Assembly (NCBI RefSeq): GCF_023231945.1
Contig: NZ_JAJLJH010000013.1
Location: 1 to 64,000, forward strand
DNA: 64,000 bases
Reading direction: 5' to 3'
Source: Scleromatobacter humisilvae
Lineage (GTDB): Bacteria > Pseudomonadota > Gammaproteobacteria > Burkholderiales > Burkholderiaceae_C
The notes beneath the pieces are model-generated. The model did no database searches and had not been told where the DNA came from. It saw only the letters and a list, made by a program, of their open reading frames with translations. The translations under genes were made by a program, and so were the position numbers. Each line of letters starts with the position of its first letter. Within the stretch, counting starts at the first letter, position 1. Positions 10,346-20,750 of the stretch are shown in pieces.

Positions 10346-10384
10346 GGAAAAATCTTGCGCGCGCGGGCGCTCGTGCGCCCGCGC
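10346..10384 (-). terminator. Strong terminator after purN
   Basis: Perfect 10-bp stem GCGCGGGCGC/GCGCCCGCGC (10361-10370 with 10375-10384), 4-base loop; read leftwards it is followed by GCAAGATTTTTC. It lies 10 bp past the purN stop and separates purN from the RsmB-like gene. Confidence 0.75.
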
Positions 10385-10393
10385 GGGGGAAAG

Positions 10394-11023
10394 TCAGGCC
10401 AGCCAGCCTTGCGGCTCGCGGCCGCGGTGCGTCACCCGGCCGTCCTTCAATTCGAGCTCGCCCTTGACGAACCAGCCCACCGCTCGCGGATAGAGCTCGT
10501 GCTCGGCCGCGAGCACCCGCTTCGCGAGCGAGGCCTCGTCGTCGCCGGCCAGCACCGGCACGACGGCTTGCGCGACGATGGGCCCGTGATCCAGTTGGGC
10601 GCTCACGAAATGCACCGTCGCGCCGGCCACCTTGCATCCTTCCTCGATCGCCCGACGATGCGTGTTCAGCCCGGTGAACGACGGCAGCAGCGACGGGTGG
10701 ATGTTGAGCATCCGGCCTTCGTAGCGCGCCACGAACGCCGGCGTGAGGATGCGCATGAAGCCGGCCAGCACGACCAGATCCGGCGCGTGGCGGTCGATGC
10801 GCTCGGCCAGGGCCGCGTCGAACGCCGGGCGGTCGGCGAAGGCCTTGTGGTCCAGCGACTCGGCGGCGATCCCGTGAGCCTGGGCGGACTGCAGGCCGCG
10901 GGCCTCGGCGCGGTTGCTGATCACCGCAACCACGCGGCCGGGCCAGTCCTGCGCCTCGGACGCGCGCACGATCGCGTCAAGGTTCGAGCCCTGACCTGAG
11001 ATCAGGACCACGATTCTCTTCAT
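10394..11023 (-). CDS. purN: Phosphoribosylglycinamide formyltransferase
   Basis: 209 residues. PurN transfers the formyl group of 10-formyl-tetrahydrofolate to GAR in purine synthesis; cytoplasmic. N-terminal MKRIVVLISGQGSNLDAIV, the folate and catalytic region AGFMRILTPAFV and MLNIHPSLLPSFTG (catalytic Asn, His) and the downstream catalytic Asp in QLDHGPI are present. Diverges from trpS across 109 bp. Confidence 0.95.
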   Translation of the reverse strand: MKRIVVLISGQGSNLDAIVRASEAQDWPGRVVAVISNRAEARGLQSAQAHGIAAESLDHKAFADRPAFDAALAERIDRHAPDLVVLAGFMRILTPAFVARYEGRMLNIHPSLLPSFTGLNTHRRAIEEGCKVAGATVHFVSAQLDHGPIVAQAVVPVLAGDDEASLAKRVLAAEHELYPRAVGWFVKGELELKDGRVTHRGREPQGWLA

Positions 11024-11032
11024 AGGGCGCGT

Positions 11033-11090
11033 ATTGTAAGGGCTAACCCGGCATTCGGCCCTCCGGGAGATTGGCTTGGCTCACTACAAT
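11033..11090. promoter_or_regulatory. Divergent promoter region purN/trpS
   Basis: TACAAT occurs twice: rightwards at 11085-11090, giving a trpS leader of about 35 bases, and leftwards at 11033-11038, only 10 bp from the purN ATG, which would make the purN transcript almost leaderless. Good -35 boxes are not obvious for either. Confidence 0.4.
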
Positions 11091-11132
11091 CCCCGCTCCG
11101 CAGCGCCGAAGGCGCCGTTTCGAGAGAGTCCC

Positions 11133-12341
11133 ATGCGAGCCCGCGTCCTGTCCGGCATGCGTCCCACCGGCGCCCTGCACCTCGGCCACTACCACGGCGC
11201 CCTGAAGAACTGGGTGCGCCTGCAGCACGAGTACGACAGCTTCTTCTTCGTCGCCGACTGGCACGCGCTCACCACGCACTACGAGGATCGCGAGGTCATC
11301 GAGCGCAACGTCTACGACATGGTGATCGACTGGATCGCCGCCGGACTCGACCCGGACCTCTGCACCCTCTTCATCCAGAGCCGCCTGCCCGAGCACGCCG
11401 AGCTGTTCACGCTGCTGGCGATGGGCACGCCCACGGCCTGGCTCGAGCGCGTGCCCACGCACAGGGATCAGATCGAGCACCTGTCCGACCGCGACCTCGC
11501 CACCTACGGCTTCCTCGGCTACCCGCTGCTGCAGGCGGCCGACATCCTGATCTACAAGGCGGCCTACGTGCCGGTCGGCGAGGACCAGGACTCCCACGTC
11601 GAGCTCACGCGCGAGGTCGCGCGCCGCTTCAACCACCTCTACGGCCGCTCGCCGCGCTTCGAGGCCGACGTCGCCGCCGCGCTCGCCAAGCTGCCGCCCG
11701 AACAGCAGGAACTTCTGGAGCGCCAGCGCCGCGAGTTCGGCCAGGGCGGCGACGCCGCCGCGCTCGGCAACGGCGAGGCGCTGATCCGGGCGGCGCTCGG
11801 CAGCCGCCACGGCTTCAGCGCCGAGGACGGCGAACTGCTGCTGGGACACCTCAAGGGCACCGGCCGCGCCGTGCTGCACGAGCCGCAGGCGCTGCACACC
11901 GAGGTCACGAAGCTGCCGGGCCTCGACGGCCAGAAGATGAGCAAGAGCTACGGCAACACGATCGAGATGCGCGAGGAGCCCGCGCAGGTCGAGGCCAAGA
12001 TCCGCCGGATGCCGACCGACCCGCAGCGCGTGCGCCGCAGCGACCCGGGCGACCCGGCGCGCTGCCCGGTCTGGCAATTCCACCAGGTCTATTCCGACGC
12101 CACGACGAAGCAATGGGCGCACGACGGCTGCACCACGGCCGGCATCGGCTGCCTGGACTGCAAGCAGCCCGTGATTGCCGCCATCCTGCGCGAGCAGCAG
12201 CCGTGGCGCGAGCGCGCCGAGCAGTACCTCACCAACCCGAAGCACGTGCACTGGATCGTCGAGATGGGCACGGAGCGCGCGCGCACCGTCGCGCGCCAGA
12301 CGATGAAGGACGTCCGCGACGTCATGGGACTCTCGTATTGA
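11133..12341 (+). CDS. trpS: Tryptophanyl-tRNA synthetase
   Basis: 402 residues, class I aminoacyl-tRNA synthetase that charges tRNA-Trp. The HIGH-like motif is PTGALHLGHYHGAL near the N-terminus and the KMSKS loop is GQKMSKSYGNTIE (about residue 270). Compared with the roughly 335-residue E. coli enzyme there is an insertion before the KMSKS loop (about 185-260, with GQGGDAAALGNGEAL), as seen in other long-form TrpRS. Start chosen at the ATG preceded by CGAGAGAG, at the conserved MRARVLSGMRPTG; the frame is open 19 codons further up. Confidence 0.94.
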   Translation: MRARVLSGMRPTGALHLGHYHGALKNWVRLQHEYDSFFFVADWHALTTHYEDREVIERNVYDMVIDWIAAGLDPDLCTLFIQSRLPEHAELFTLLAMGTPTAWLERVPTHRDQIEHLSDRDLATYGFLGYPLLQAADILIYKAAYVPVGEDQDSHVELTREVARRFNHLYGRSPRFEADVAAALAKLPPEQQELLERQRREFGQGGDAAALGNGEALIRAALGSRHGFSAEDGELLLGHLKGTGRAVLHEPQALHTEVTKLPGLDGQKMSKSYGNTIEMREEPAQVEAKIRRMPTDPQRVRRSDPGDPARCPVWQFHQVYSDATTKQWAHDGCTTAGIGCLDCKQPVIAAILREQQPWRERAEQYLTNPKHVHWIVEMGTERARTVARQTMKDVRDVMGLSY

Positions 12342-12361
12342 CCGCCACTGAACCGATCGCC

Positions 12362-12817
12362 ATGGCCGGCATCCACATCACCGACATCGAGAGCGCCATC
12401 AACTGGTGGCGCTCGCGCCATCCGTCGCCCGACGGCATCACGGCCTGTCCCGAGGTGCTGGCGCTCGGCGAGGTGTACGCGCTGATGATCTACTACCGCG
12501 AGCACGAGGCCGACGAATTCACGCTGCCCGAGGTGGCGCGCGCGGCCTGGCTGGACTGGTACGCCTCGACGCCGGACGCCCCCTGCATCGCGATCTGCTC
12601 GACGTCGCAGGGCGACCACGAGTGCAAGGGCTGCGGCCGCACCTTCGACGAGGTGCAGCACTGGACGGCGATGACGCCCGGCCAGAAGCGCGTGGTCTGG
12701 CGCCGCATCACGCTGGAGTCCAGGGCCTGGCGCTTCAACAAGTACGCGGAGCGCGCCGGCCGGGCCACCGGCGAGGACCACCCGGATCCCGCGCAGCTGG
12801 ACGCCCGCGCCGCCTGA
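12362..12817 (+). CDS. DUF3717-DUF1289 two-domain protein
   Basis: 151 residues. The first half (ITDIESAINWWRSRHPSPDG, then CPEVLALGEVYALMIYY) looks like DUF3717. The second half (CIAICSTSQGDHECKGCGRT, then FDEVQHWTAMTPGQKRVVWRR) is a DUF1289 domain with its four conserved cysteines, likely a small metal-binding module. Function unknown. It starts 20 bp after trpS and is probably co-transcribed. A TTG overlapping the trpS stop is an alternative start. The join of the two domains is seen directly; I recall both as Burkholderiales domains. Confidence 0.8.
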   Translation: MAGIHITDIESAINWWRSRHPSPDGITACPEVLALGEVYALMIYYREHEADEFTLPEVARAAWLDWYASTPDAPCIAICSTSQGDHECKGCGRTFDEVQHWTAMTPGQKRVVWRRITLESRAWRFNKYAERAGRATGEDHPDPAQLDARAA

Positions 12818-12983
12818 ACCCGCGATCGGACCGCGTACGGGGTGGGGTACCGCGGTCCATCAAGGATTCCAGACAGCAGAACTCTTCAGCCCGGTCGACG
12901 CGCAGCGCGTGCAGGCGCTGATCGACGAGGCGCGCCAGCCGATGCTCCTGGCGAGCATGGCCGCCGCGGCGGCCTGACGTGCG

Positions 12984-14387
12984 TCACGCGCGCGCGGCCG
13001 CCGGCAGGTTGATCACGAAGCAGCCGCCGCCCTCGGGCGGACGCACGCAGCGGATGCGGCCGTGGTGGCGCTCGACGATCTGGCGCACCAGCGCCAGGCC
13101 CAGCCCGACGCCGCCGGCGCGCTCGGCGTGGCCGGGCAGCCGGAAGAACGGTTCGAAGATGCGTTCGCGGAAGGCCTCGGGCACGCCCGGGCCGTTGTCG
13201 GTGACGCGGATCTCGACGCCGGCCGCCGCCTTGTCCTCGAGATCGACCCGGATCTCGCCGCCGCCGTAGCGGCGCGCGTTCTCGAGCAGGTTGCGCAGCG
13301 CACGGCGCAGCAGGCGTTCCTCGCCGCGCACGCTGGCGCCAGCGCCGTCGACGCTGGCGTCCACGCGCGCGCCCTCCTCCACGGCCAGCGCGAGCAGATC
13401 CACGCTCTCGAGATGATCGGGCTCCGGCGCGGCCTCGAGGCGGCTCGCGAGCAGCACCTCGTCGACCAGGCCGTCGAGCTCGGCGATGTCGGTGTTGATC
13501 TCGGAGCGCAGGTGCTCGCGCTGCTCGGGCGACGAATCGGCCAGCATGGACGTCGCCATCTTCAGCCGCGCCAGCGGCGAGCGCAGCTCATGGCTGGCGT
13601 TGGCGAGCAGGCTCTTGTGCGAGCGCACCAGGGCCTCGACGCGTTCGGCCGCGAGGTTGAAGCTGGTGGCCAGCGTGGCGACCTCGTCGCGGCCTTCCAC
13701 CGGCACGCGGCGGTCGAGCGCGCCCTGGCCGAAGGCCTCGACGCCGCGCTTGAGCGTCTCGAGCCGCCGCGTCAGCCGGCGGATGAACGGATAGGCGCCC
13801 ACCGCGATGGCCAGGAACAGCACGACGACCAGCGCCAGCAGGCTCAGGCCCGGCGACACGCCGCGCGGCACCACACCGGCGAACCAGAACGGCGGCGCGC
13901 CGCGCGCCTCGCTGACCTGCGGATGGTGCTCGGTGCCGAAGCCGCCGATGTCCTCGTCCGGCGGCCCCGACGGATCGTTGCCCGGCGGCGGCTTGAGCAT
14001 GTTGGGCCGCATCACGAACAGCGAGCGGCCGTCGTCGAGCTTGATCTGGTAGATCGCGACGTGCATCAGCTGCTTGTCGCCCTCGCGCCGCACGAACGAA
14101 TCGGACGCGGCGATGCGGTGGCCCTGCTCGTCCTGCAGCGCCATCGGCACGCGCAGGCGCTGCGACCAGTCCTTCAGGGCCTCGGCCTGGACGTCGGGCG
14201 GCGCGGCGGCGGCCGGCAACGAGCGCTGGATCAGGTCGCCCCAGGCCGCGATGCGCTCGTTGATCACGGCCTGGTTGCGCACGCGCTCCTGGTCGAGATG
14301 GCGCTGCACGAGCCATCCCGACGCGCCGGCGAAGAGCGCCAGCGTGACGATCACGGTGAGCCAGATGCGGAGATAGAGCGAGCGCAA
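12984..14387 (-). CDS. Sensor histidine kinase, EnvZ/RstB type
   Basis: 467 residues. A transmembrane segment at about 8-28, a periplasmic sensor region (about 30-180), a second transmembrane segment (about 182-200), HAMP (about 200-255), HisKA with phospho-accepting His in NASHELRSPLARLKMA (about 272), and an HATPase_c domain with ENARRYG, DNGPGVPEAF and GGVGLGLALVRQI. It follows the response-regulator gene by 70 bp on the same strand. The periplasmic part (including a Pro/Gly-rich loop PPPGNDPSGPPDED) gives no clue to the signal. Confidence 0.92.
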   Translation of the reverse strand: MRSLYLRIWLTVIVTLALFAGASGWLVQRHLDQERVRNQAVINERIAAWGDLIQRSLPAAAAPPDVQAEALKDWSQRLRVPMALQDEQGHRIAASDSFVRREGDKQLMHVAIYQIKLDDGRSLFVMRPNMLKPPPGNDPSGPPDEDIGGFGTEHHPQVSEARGAPPFWFAGVVPRGVSPGLSLLALVVVLFLAIAVGAYPFIRRLTRRLETLKRGVEAFGQGALDRRVPVEGRDEVATLATSFNLAAERVEALVRSHKSLLANASHELRSPLARLKMATSMLADSSPEQREHLRSEINTDIAELDGLVDEVLLASRLEAAPEPDHLESVDLLALAVEEGARVDASVDGAGASVRGEERLLRRALRNLLENARRYGGGEIRVDLEDKAAAGVEIRVTDNGPGVPEAFRERIFEPFFRLPGHAERAGGVGLGLALVRQIVERHHGRIRCVRPPEGGGCFVINLPAAARA

Positions 14388-14457
14388 GTCGGACTTTCAG
14401 AAACGAAACAGCGCCGGCAAGGCCGACGCTGCGAGCAGGACGCGGAGCGTTGCGGGA

Positions 14458-15162
14458 TCAGGCGTCTTGCTTGCGAGCGAAAAGATAACCGGAGCCGCGC
14501 ACGGTCAGCACGCGCTTCGGGTTCTTGGGATCTTCCTCGATCACGCTGCGGATGCGCGAGATGTGCACGTCGATCGAGCGGTCGAAGGCCTCCAGCGGAT
14601 GGCCCTTGAGCGCGTCCATGATCTGGTCGCGGCTCAGCACGCGGCCGGGGCTGCGCGCGAGCACGACCAGCAGGTCGAACTGGTGGCTGGTGAGGTCGCA
14701 GCGCACGCCGTCGAGTCGGGCCTCGTGCGCGCCGAGGTCGATCTCGAGCTTGCCGAAGCGCAGCACTTCCTCGTTCACCGGCTCGGGGCTCGCGCGGCGC
14801 AGCAGCGCCTTGACGCGCGCCAGCAACTCGCGCGGCTCGAAGGGCTTGGGCAGGTAGTCGTCGGCGCCCAGCTCCAGGCCGACGATGCGGTCGGTGGGCT
14901 CGCCGCGCGCGGTCAGCATCATCAGCGGCAGGCGGCGCGTGGCCGGCTGGCCGCGCAGCTCGCGCGTGAAGTCGAGGCCGTCGCCGTCGGGCAGCATCAG
15001 GTCCAGCACGAGCGCGTCGTACGCACCCGCGGCCAGGCGCATGCGGCCGTCGGCCAGCGTGCCGGCGGTGTCGACGTCGAAGCCCTGCGTGCGCAGGTAG
15101 TCGCCGACCATGCGCGTCAGGCGCGCGTCGTCGTCGATCAGCAGGAGGTGCGGATTGGTCAT
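14458..15162 (-). CDS. OmpR-family response regulator
   Basis: 234 residues. Receiver domain with LLIDDDARL, phosphorylation site in ALVLDLMLPDGDGLDF and the conserved Lys in YLPKPFEPREL; C-terminal winged-helix domain ending IRSVIEEDPKNPKRVLTVRG. I use the ATG giving MTNPHLLLIDDD because the receiver fold begins there; an ATG 33 codons upstream is in frame but neither has a good Shine-Dalgarno site. Pairs with the kinase just downstream. Confidence 0.92.
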   Translation of the reverse strand: MTNPHLLLIDDDARLTRMVGDYLRTQGFDVDTAGTLADGRMRLAAGAYDALVLDLMLPDGDGLDFTRELRGQPATRRLPLMMLTARGEPTDRIVGLELGADDYLPKPFEPRELLARVKALLRRASPEPVNEEVLRFGKLEIDLGAHEARLDGVRCDLTSHQFDLLVVLARSPGRVLSRDQIMDALKGHPLEAFDRSIDVHISRIRSVIEEDPKNPKRVLTVRGSGYLFARKQDA

Positions 15163-15477
15163 GGAGGTATGGGCGTTCCGCGAGGAAGTGGCGACAGGGC
15201 GGACTCCCTGCGCGGACGGAGCGTAACCGATCGAGTCGAAGGATGTCATCGGGTCAGTCATTCAGGGCGGCGCAGGCCGCGTGCGGGTGGGAGATGCCCG
15301 CCGGCGGACCGACGGGACGGCGGCATGGCGCGGCATGAGAAGTCATTGCGGCGATGCTGCCCAGCCGTGGTCAACCGGGCTTGCGTGGCCGGTAAAGATC
15401 TGTGAATGGCGGGTGTCCCGGACGCGCTCCGATGTGAGTTACCCTGCCGCATCCCCACTCGACCTTGCCCTTCGCCG
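15163..15477. other. Divergent region between the response regulator and ureD
   Basis: 315 bp holding the two divergent promoters. I looked for a sigma-54 GG-N10-GC motif before ureD and did not find a good one. No clear palindrome and no credible gene. Confidence 0.4.
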
Positions 15478-16314
15478 ATGGCCTGGCACGCAAGCCTGAC
15501 CCTGGACTACCGCGCCGAGCCCGCCACCGGCGGCACGCGCGCCGACTTCCGCCACGACGGCCCGCTGCGCGTGCTCAAGAGCCTGTTCCCGGAAGGCCCG
15601 CAGGTCTGCCACACGGTGATCGTGCATCCACCGGGCGGCATCGTCGGAGGCGACACGCTGGACGTCGCCCTGACGCTCGGCGGCGGCGCCCACGCGCTCG
15701 TCACCACGCCCGGCGCGACGCGCTTCTATCGCAGCGGCGGCGCGCGGGCGCTGCAGGCGATCCACGCCCGCGTCGACGGCGGCGGCCGGCTCGAGTGGCT
15801 GCCGCTCGAGACGCTGGTGCATTCCGGCGCGCACGCCGACAACCGCATGCGCTTCGAGCTCGCGCCCGGCGCCGAGATGTTCGGCTGGGACTGCGTCGCC
15901 CTCGGCCTGCCCGCCGCCGACGCGCCCTTCGTCGCCGGCGACTACCGCCACGACATCGCCGTGGGCCCGCGCTGGCTCGAACGCGGGCGCACGTCCGCGA
16001 CGGACGCCGCGCTGCTCGATGGCCCGTGCGGCTGGGCAGGCCATCGCGCGCTCGGCACCCTGTGGTTCGCGGCCGGCTCGCCGCTGGCCGAAGATCGCCG
16101 CGAAAGGCTGCTCGATGCGGCACGCGAGATCTTCGCGACGCATTCGCTGGCGGCCACCGCGGGCGCGACGTCGCCGCAGCCCGATGTCGTCGCGCTGCGC
16201 GTGCTGGCGCCGCGGGTCGAGCCGATCCATGATCTGATGGCGCAGGTCTGGCGCGCGTGGCGTGCGCTGGCGTGGGCGCGCGAGGCGTGCGTGCCGCGGG
16301 TGTGGCGCACCTGA
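15478..16314 (+). CDS. ureD: Urease accessory protein UreD
   Basis: 278 residues. UreD (UreH) binds the urease apoprotein and, with UreF and UreG, delivers nickel. Family features: LRVLKSLFPEGPQVCHTVIVHPPGGIVGGD near the N-terminus split as LRVLKSLFPEGP and PPGGIVGGDTL, then TTPGATRFYRS and ETLVHSGAHA. The start MAWHASLTLDY fits the family; upstream in-frame codons are not family-like. It is about 14 kb from ureA, with the inverted urt operon and regulators in between, and its 3' end faces urtE. Confidence 0.92.
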   Translation: MAWHASLTLDYRAEPATGGTRADFRHDGPLRVLKSLFPEGPQVCHTVIVHPPGGIVGGDTLDVALTLGGGAHALVTTPGATRFYRSGGARALQAIHARVDGGGRLEWLPLETLVHSGAHADNRMRFELAPGAEMFGWDCVALGLPAADAPFVAGDYRHDIAVGPRWLERGRTSATDAALLDGPCGWAGHRALGTLWFAAGSPLAEDRRERLLDAAREIFATHSLAATAGATSPQPDVVALRVLAPRVEPIHDLMAQVWRAWRALAWAREACVPRVWRT

Positions 16315-16369
16315 ACGGCGGCGGGCAGGTGCCAGACCCCTTCGACACCGTCGCGGCCGGCCACTGCCG

Positions 16370-17062
16370 TCAGACCGACATCAACGTCCTGACGCCATCC
16401 GACTCCATCGCCGCCCCCGCGCCGCGTGCCACCACCACGCCGCGCTCCATCACGACGTACGCGTCGGCCAGTTCGGCCGCGAAGTCGTAGAACTGCTCCA
16501 CCAGGACGATGGCCATGGTCCTGCGGTCGGCGAGCTTGCGGATCACGCGGCCGATGTCCTTGATGACGGACGGCTGGATGCCCTCGGTGGGCTCGTCCAG
16601 CAGCAGCAGGCGCGGCCCGGGCGCGAGCGCGCGCGCGATCGCGAGCTGCTGCTGCTGGCCGCCCGAGAGGTCGCCGCCGCGCCGGCTCTTCATCTGCGCG
16701 AGCACCGGGAACAGCTCGAACAGCTCGGCCGGCACGTCGCTGCCCGAGGGCATGGAGGCCAGGCCCATGCGCAGGTTGTCCATCACCGTGAGCCGCCCGA
16801 AGATCTCGCGGCCCTGCGGCACGTAGCCGACGCCCGATCGCACGCGCTCGTACGGCGCCTTGCCGGCAAGATCCCTGTCGTCGAGCCGTATCGTGCCGGT
16901 GCGCGTGGGCACCACGCCCATCAGGCTCTTGAGCAGCGTCGTCTTGCCCACGCCGTTGCGGCCCAGGACAACGGTGACCTCTCCGATCCTGGCCTGCAGC
17001 GCGACATCGCGCAGGATGTGCGAGCCGCCGTAGTACTGGTTGAGTCCTTCGACCTGCAGCAT
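16370..17062 (-). CDS. urtE: Urea ABC transporter, ATP-binding subunit UrtE
   Basis: 230 residues, the last gene of the urt operon. Walker A is GRNGVGKTTLLKSL, signature DLSGGQQQQLAIARAL, Walker B RLLLLDEPTEG. The opening MLQVEGLNQYYGGSHILRDV is typical of UrtE within the LivF-like group. Three bp separate it from urtD. Confidence 0.93.
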   Translation of the reverse strand: MLQVEGLNQYYGGSHILRDVALQARIGEVTVVLGRNGVGKTTLLKSLMGVVPTRTGTIRLDDRDLAGKAPYERVRSGVGYVPQGREIFGRLTVMDNLRMGLASMPSGSDVPAELFELFPVLAQMKSRRGGDLSGGQQQQLAIARALAPGPRLLLLDEPTEGIQPSVIKDIGRVIRKLADRRTMAIVLVEQFYDFAAELADAYVVMERGVVVARGAGAAMESDGVRTLMSV

Positions 17063-17065
17063 CTC

Positions 17066-17934
<869 letters not shown>

Positions 17935-17938
<4 letters not shown>

Positions 17939-19071
17939 GCCTTCACCTCCACGCCCTTCTCTCGCCTCAGCCGATCCCGGATGCCCATGATCCCGCGCGG
18001 CAGGAACAGCGTCACCGAGATGAACAGCGCGCCGAGGAAATACAGCCAGAACTCGGGGAAGGCCTGCGTGAACCAGCTCTTGGCGCCGTTGACGAAGAAC
18101 GCGCCGATGATCGGCCCGACCAGCGTGCCGCGGCCGCCGACCGCCGCCCAGATGGCCATCTCGATCGACGCCGCCGGCGACATCTCGCTCGGGTTGATGA
18201 TGCCCACCTGCGGCACGTACAGCGCGCCCGCGATGCCGCACATCGTGGCCGACAGCACCCAGATCGACAGCTTGTACTTCAGCGGGTCGTAGCCGGTGAA
18301 CATGACACGGCTCTCGGCGTCGCGGATCGCCTGCAGCACGCGGCCGTACTTGCTGTGGACGATGGCGCGCGCCAGCAGGTAGAACGCGACCAGCGTCAGG
18401 CCGGTCAGCACGAACAGCACCATGCGCGTGGACGGCGCGGCGATGGAGATGCCCAGGATGCGCTTGAAGTCGGTGAAGCCGTTGTTGCCGCCGAAGCCCG
18501 TCTCGTTGCGAAAGAACAGGAGCATGCCGGCGAAGGTCAGCGCCTGCGTGATGATCGAGAAGTACACGCCCTTGATGCGCGAACGGAACGCGAACCAGCC
18601 GAATACCCCTGCGAGTACCGCCGGCGCCGCGACCACCAGGAACATCTGGAACACGAACGACGCGCTGCCGGCCCAGGTCCACGGCATCGTCTTCCAGTCG
18701 AGGAACACCATGAAGTCCGGCAGGTCGCTGCGGTAATTGCCGTCGTGGCCGATCTGGCGCATCAGGTACATGCCCATCGCGTAGCCGCCGAGCGCGAAGT
18801 ACAGGCCGTGGCCGAGCGACAGGATGCCGGTGTAGCCCCAGATCAGGTCCATCGCCAGCGCGCACATCGCGTAGCACATGATCTTGGCGACCAGCGCGAC
18901 GCCGTAGTCGCCGAAGTGCAGCGGGTTGCCCGCGGGAACCGCGAGGTTGAGCAGCGGCACCAGCACCGCGATGACGACCAGCGCGCCGACGACGACGCTC
19001 CAGCCGCGCGCGCCGAGCAGCAGGCCGCGGCGCGAGTCGGGAAGCAGCTGGACGGGCGAGACAGGCGTCAT
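17935..19071 (-). CDS. urtC: Urea ABC transporter, permease UrtC
   Basis: 378 residues, polytopic LivM-type permease. Contains hydrophobic helices through most of its length and conserved segments such as GYTGILSLGHGLYFALGGYA and VGGRGTLVGPIIGAF. I prefer the second in-frame ATG (19071), which has AGGGG upstream and starts ahead of the first helix; a start 15 codons upstream is possible. Urea translocation across the inner membrane with UrtB. Confidence 0.93.
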
Positions 19072-19141
19072 GTGGGCACCCCTGGCGCTGCGCGCCTCCC
19101 CGCCGAGCGGGGGCATTCGCCATTCGGGCGGCCGTGCGGGC

Positions 19142-20743
19142 TCATGATTCGGCGCTCCGTCCCTTGAGCGCGAACAGCCCCTGCGGCCGCTTCTGGATGA
19201 ACACGACGATGAAGATCAGCACGAAGATCTTGGCCAGCACCGCGCCGGCCACGCCTTCGAGCACCTTGTTCATCAGGCCCAGCCCGAGCGCCGCGAGCAC
19301 GGTGCCGGCGAGCTGGCCGACGCCGCCCAGCACCACCACCATGAACGAATCGACGATGTAGCTCTGGCCGAGATCGGGCCCGACGTTGCCGACCTGGCTC
19401 AGCGCGCAGCCGGCCATGCCCGCGATGCCCGCGCCGAGCGCGAAGGCCATCGTGTCGATGCGCACGGTGTCGATGCCGGTGCACGAGGCCATGCGCCGGT
19501 TCTGCGTCACGCCGCGCACGAACAGGCCGAGCCGCGTGCGGCTGATCAGCAGGAAGGTCGCCAGCAGCACCAGCGCCGCGAACGCGATGATCGCGAGCCG
19601 GTTGTAGGGCAGCGTCAGGTTGCTCGCGACGGCGATGCCGCCCGACATCCACGACGGATTCTCGACCTCCACGTTCTGCGCGCCGAACAGCGAGCGCACC
19701 ACCTGCATCAGCACGAGGCTGATGCCCCAGGTCGCCAGCAGCGTCTCGAGCGGCCGGCCGTACAGGAAGCGGATCACGCCGCGCTCCAGGATCGCGCCGA
19801 CCGCGGCCGAGACGAGGAAGGACGCGGGGACAGCGACCAGCACGTAGCCGTCGAACAGCCCCGGCGCGAAGTGGCGGAACAGGTTCTGCACACCCCAGGT
19901 GGTATAGGCGCCGATCATCATCAGCTCGCCGTGCGCCATGTTGATGACGCCCATCAGGCCGTACGTGATGGCCAGCCCGAGCGCGACCAGCAGCAGGATC
20001 GAGCCCAGGCTGATGCCGGTGAACATCACGCCCAGCCGCTCGCCCCACGCGAGGCGGCCGTCGACCTGCACCAGCGCCTGCGCGATCGCGGTGCGCAGCT
20101 CGGGATCGGTCTCGGCGTCGGCCGCGAGGCGCGACTGCAGCAGCGCGCGCACGGTGGGCTCGTCGCTGTGCGAGAGGTCGGCGATCGCCTGCCGGCGCTT
20201 CGCGCGATCGGGCGACGCGATCTGGACGGCGGCCCGCAGCCGGCCCAGCGCGGCCTTGAGCTTCGCGTCGGGCTCGGACGCGAACGCCTTCTCGACCACC
20301 GGCAGCAAGGCCGGATCGGCGGCGCTGCCGGACAGGTCGTCGACGGCCTTGCGGCGCGTCGCCAGGTCCGGCGACAACAGGCGCAGGCCGCTCAGCGCCG
20401 TGCCGAGCGCGCCGCGCATGCGGTTGTTGTTGGAGACGTCCTCGGCGTCGTCGGGCAGCGTCGCGGGCTGGCCCGTGACGGCGTCGACGGCCTTGTCGTC
20501 GTGGACGACAAAGACGCCGGTCGCCGTCGTCTTCACGGAGTCGTCGAGCAGCGCCTGCGCGAACGTGGCCAGGCCGGGGTCGGCCCGCGCGACCGCGTCC
20601 TGCAGCGCCGCGATGCGCGCGTCGCCGTCGCCCACGGCGATCGCGCGCGCCTGGGCCGCGTCGAGCGCCCACGCGGGGGCGGCGACCGCGCCGATCATCG
20701 CGACGAGCGCGATGGCGGCGCTACGGAAGATGAGTCGCCGCAT
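19142..20743 (-). CDS. urtB: Urea ABC transporter, permease UrtB
   Basis: 533 residues, longer than LivH because UrtB carries an N-terminal periplasmic part. A signal peptide (RSAAIALVAMIGAVAAPAWA) is followed by about 200 residues of helical, HEAT-like sequence and then the permease domain, with GLAITYGLMGVINMAHGEL and AGIAGMAGCALSQVGN. It starts 7 bp after urtA. Confidence 0.94.
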   Translation of the reverse strand: MRRLIFRSAAIALVAMIGAVAAPAWALDAAQARAIAVGDGDARIAALQDAVARADPGLATFAQALLDDSVKTTATGVFVVHDDKAVDAVTGQPATLPDDAEDVSNNNRMRGALGTALSGLRLLSPDLATRRKAVDDLSGSAADPALLPVVEKAFASEPDAKLKAALGRLRAAVQIASPDRAKRRQAIADLSHSDEPTVRALLQSRLAADAETDPELRTAIAQALVQVDGRLAWGERLGVMFTGISLGSILLLVALGLAITYGLMGVINMAHGELMMIGAYTTWGVQNLFRHFAPGLFDGYVLVAVPASFLVSAAVGAILERGVIRFLYGRPLETLLATWGISLVLMQVVRSLFGAQNVEVENPSWMSGGIAVASNLTLPYNRLAIIAFAALVLLATFLLISRTRLGLFVRGVTQNRRMASCTGIDTVRIDTMAFALGAGIAGMAGCALSQVGNVGPDLGQSYIVDSFMVVVLGGVGQLAGTVLAALGLGLMNKVLEGVAGAVLAKIFVLIFIVVFIQKRPQGLFALKGRSAES

Positions 20744-20750
20744 GCCCGGC

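Noticed and set aside
12858-12977. A frame ending ELFSPVDAQRVQALIDEARQPM before TGA
   Set aside because: It reads like a protein tail but has no start codon of its own and no recognised family; possible relic of a lost gene, not annotated as a gene.
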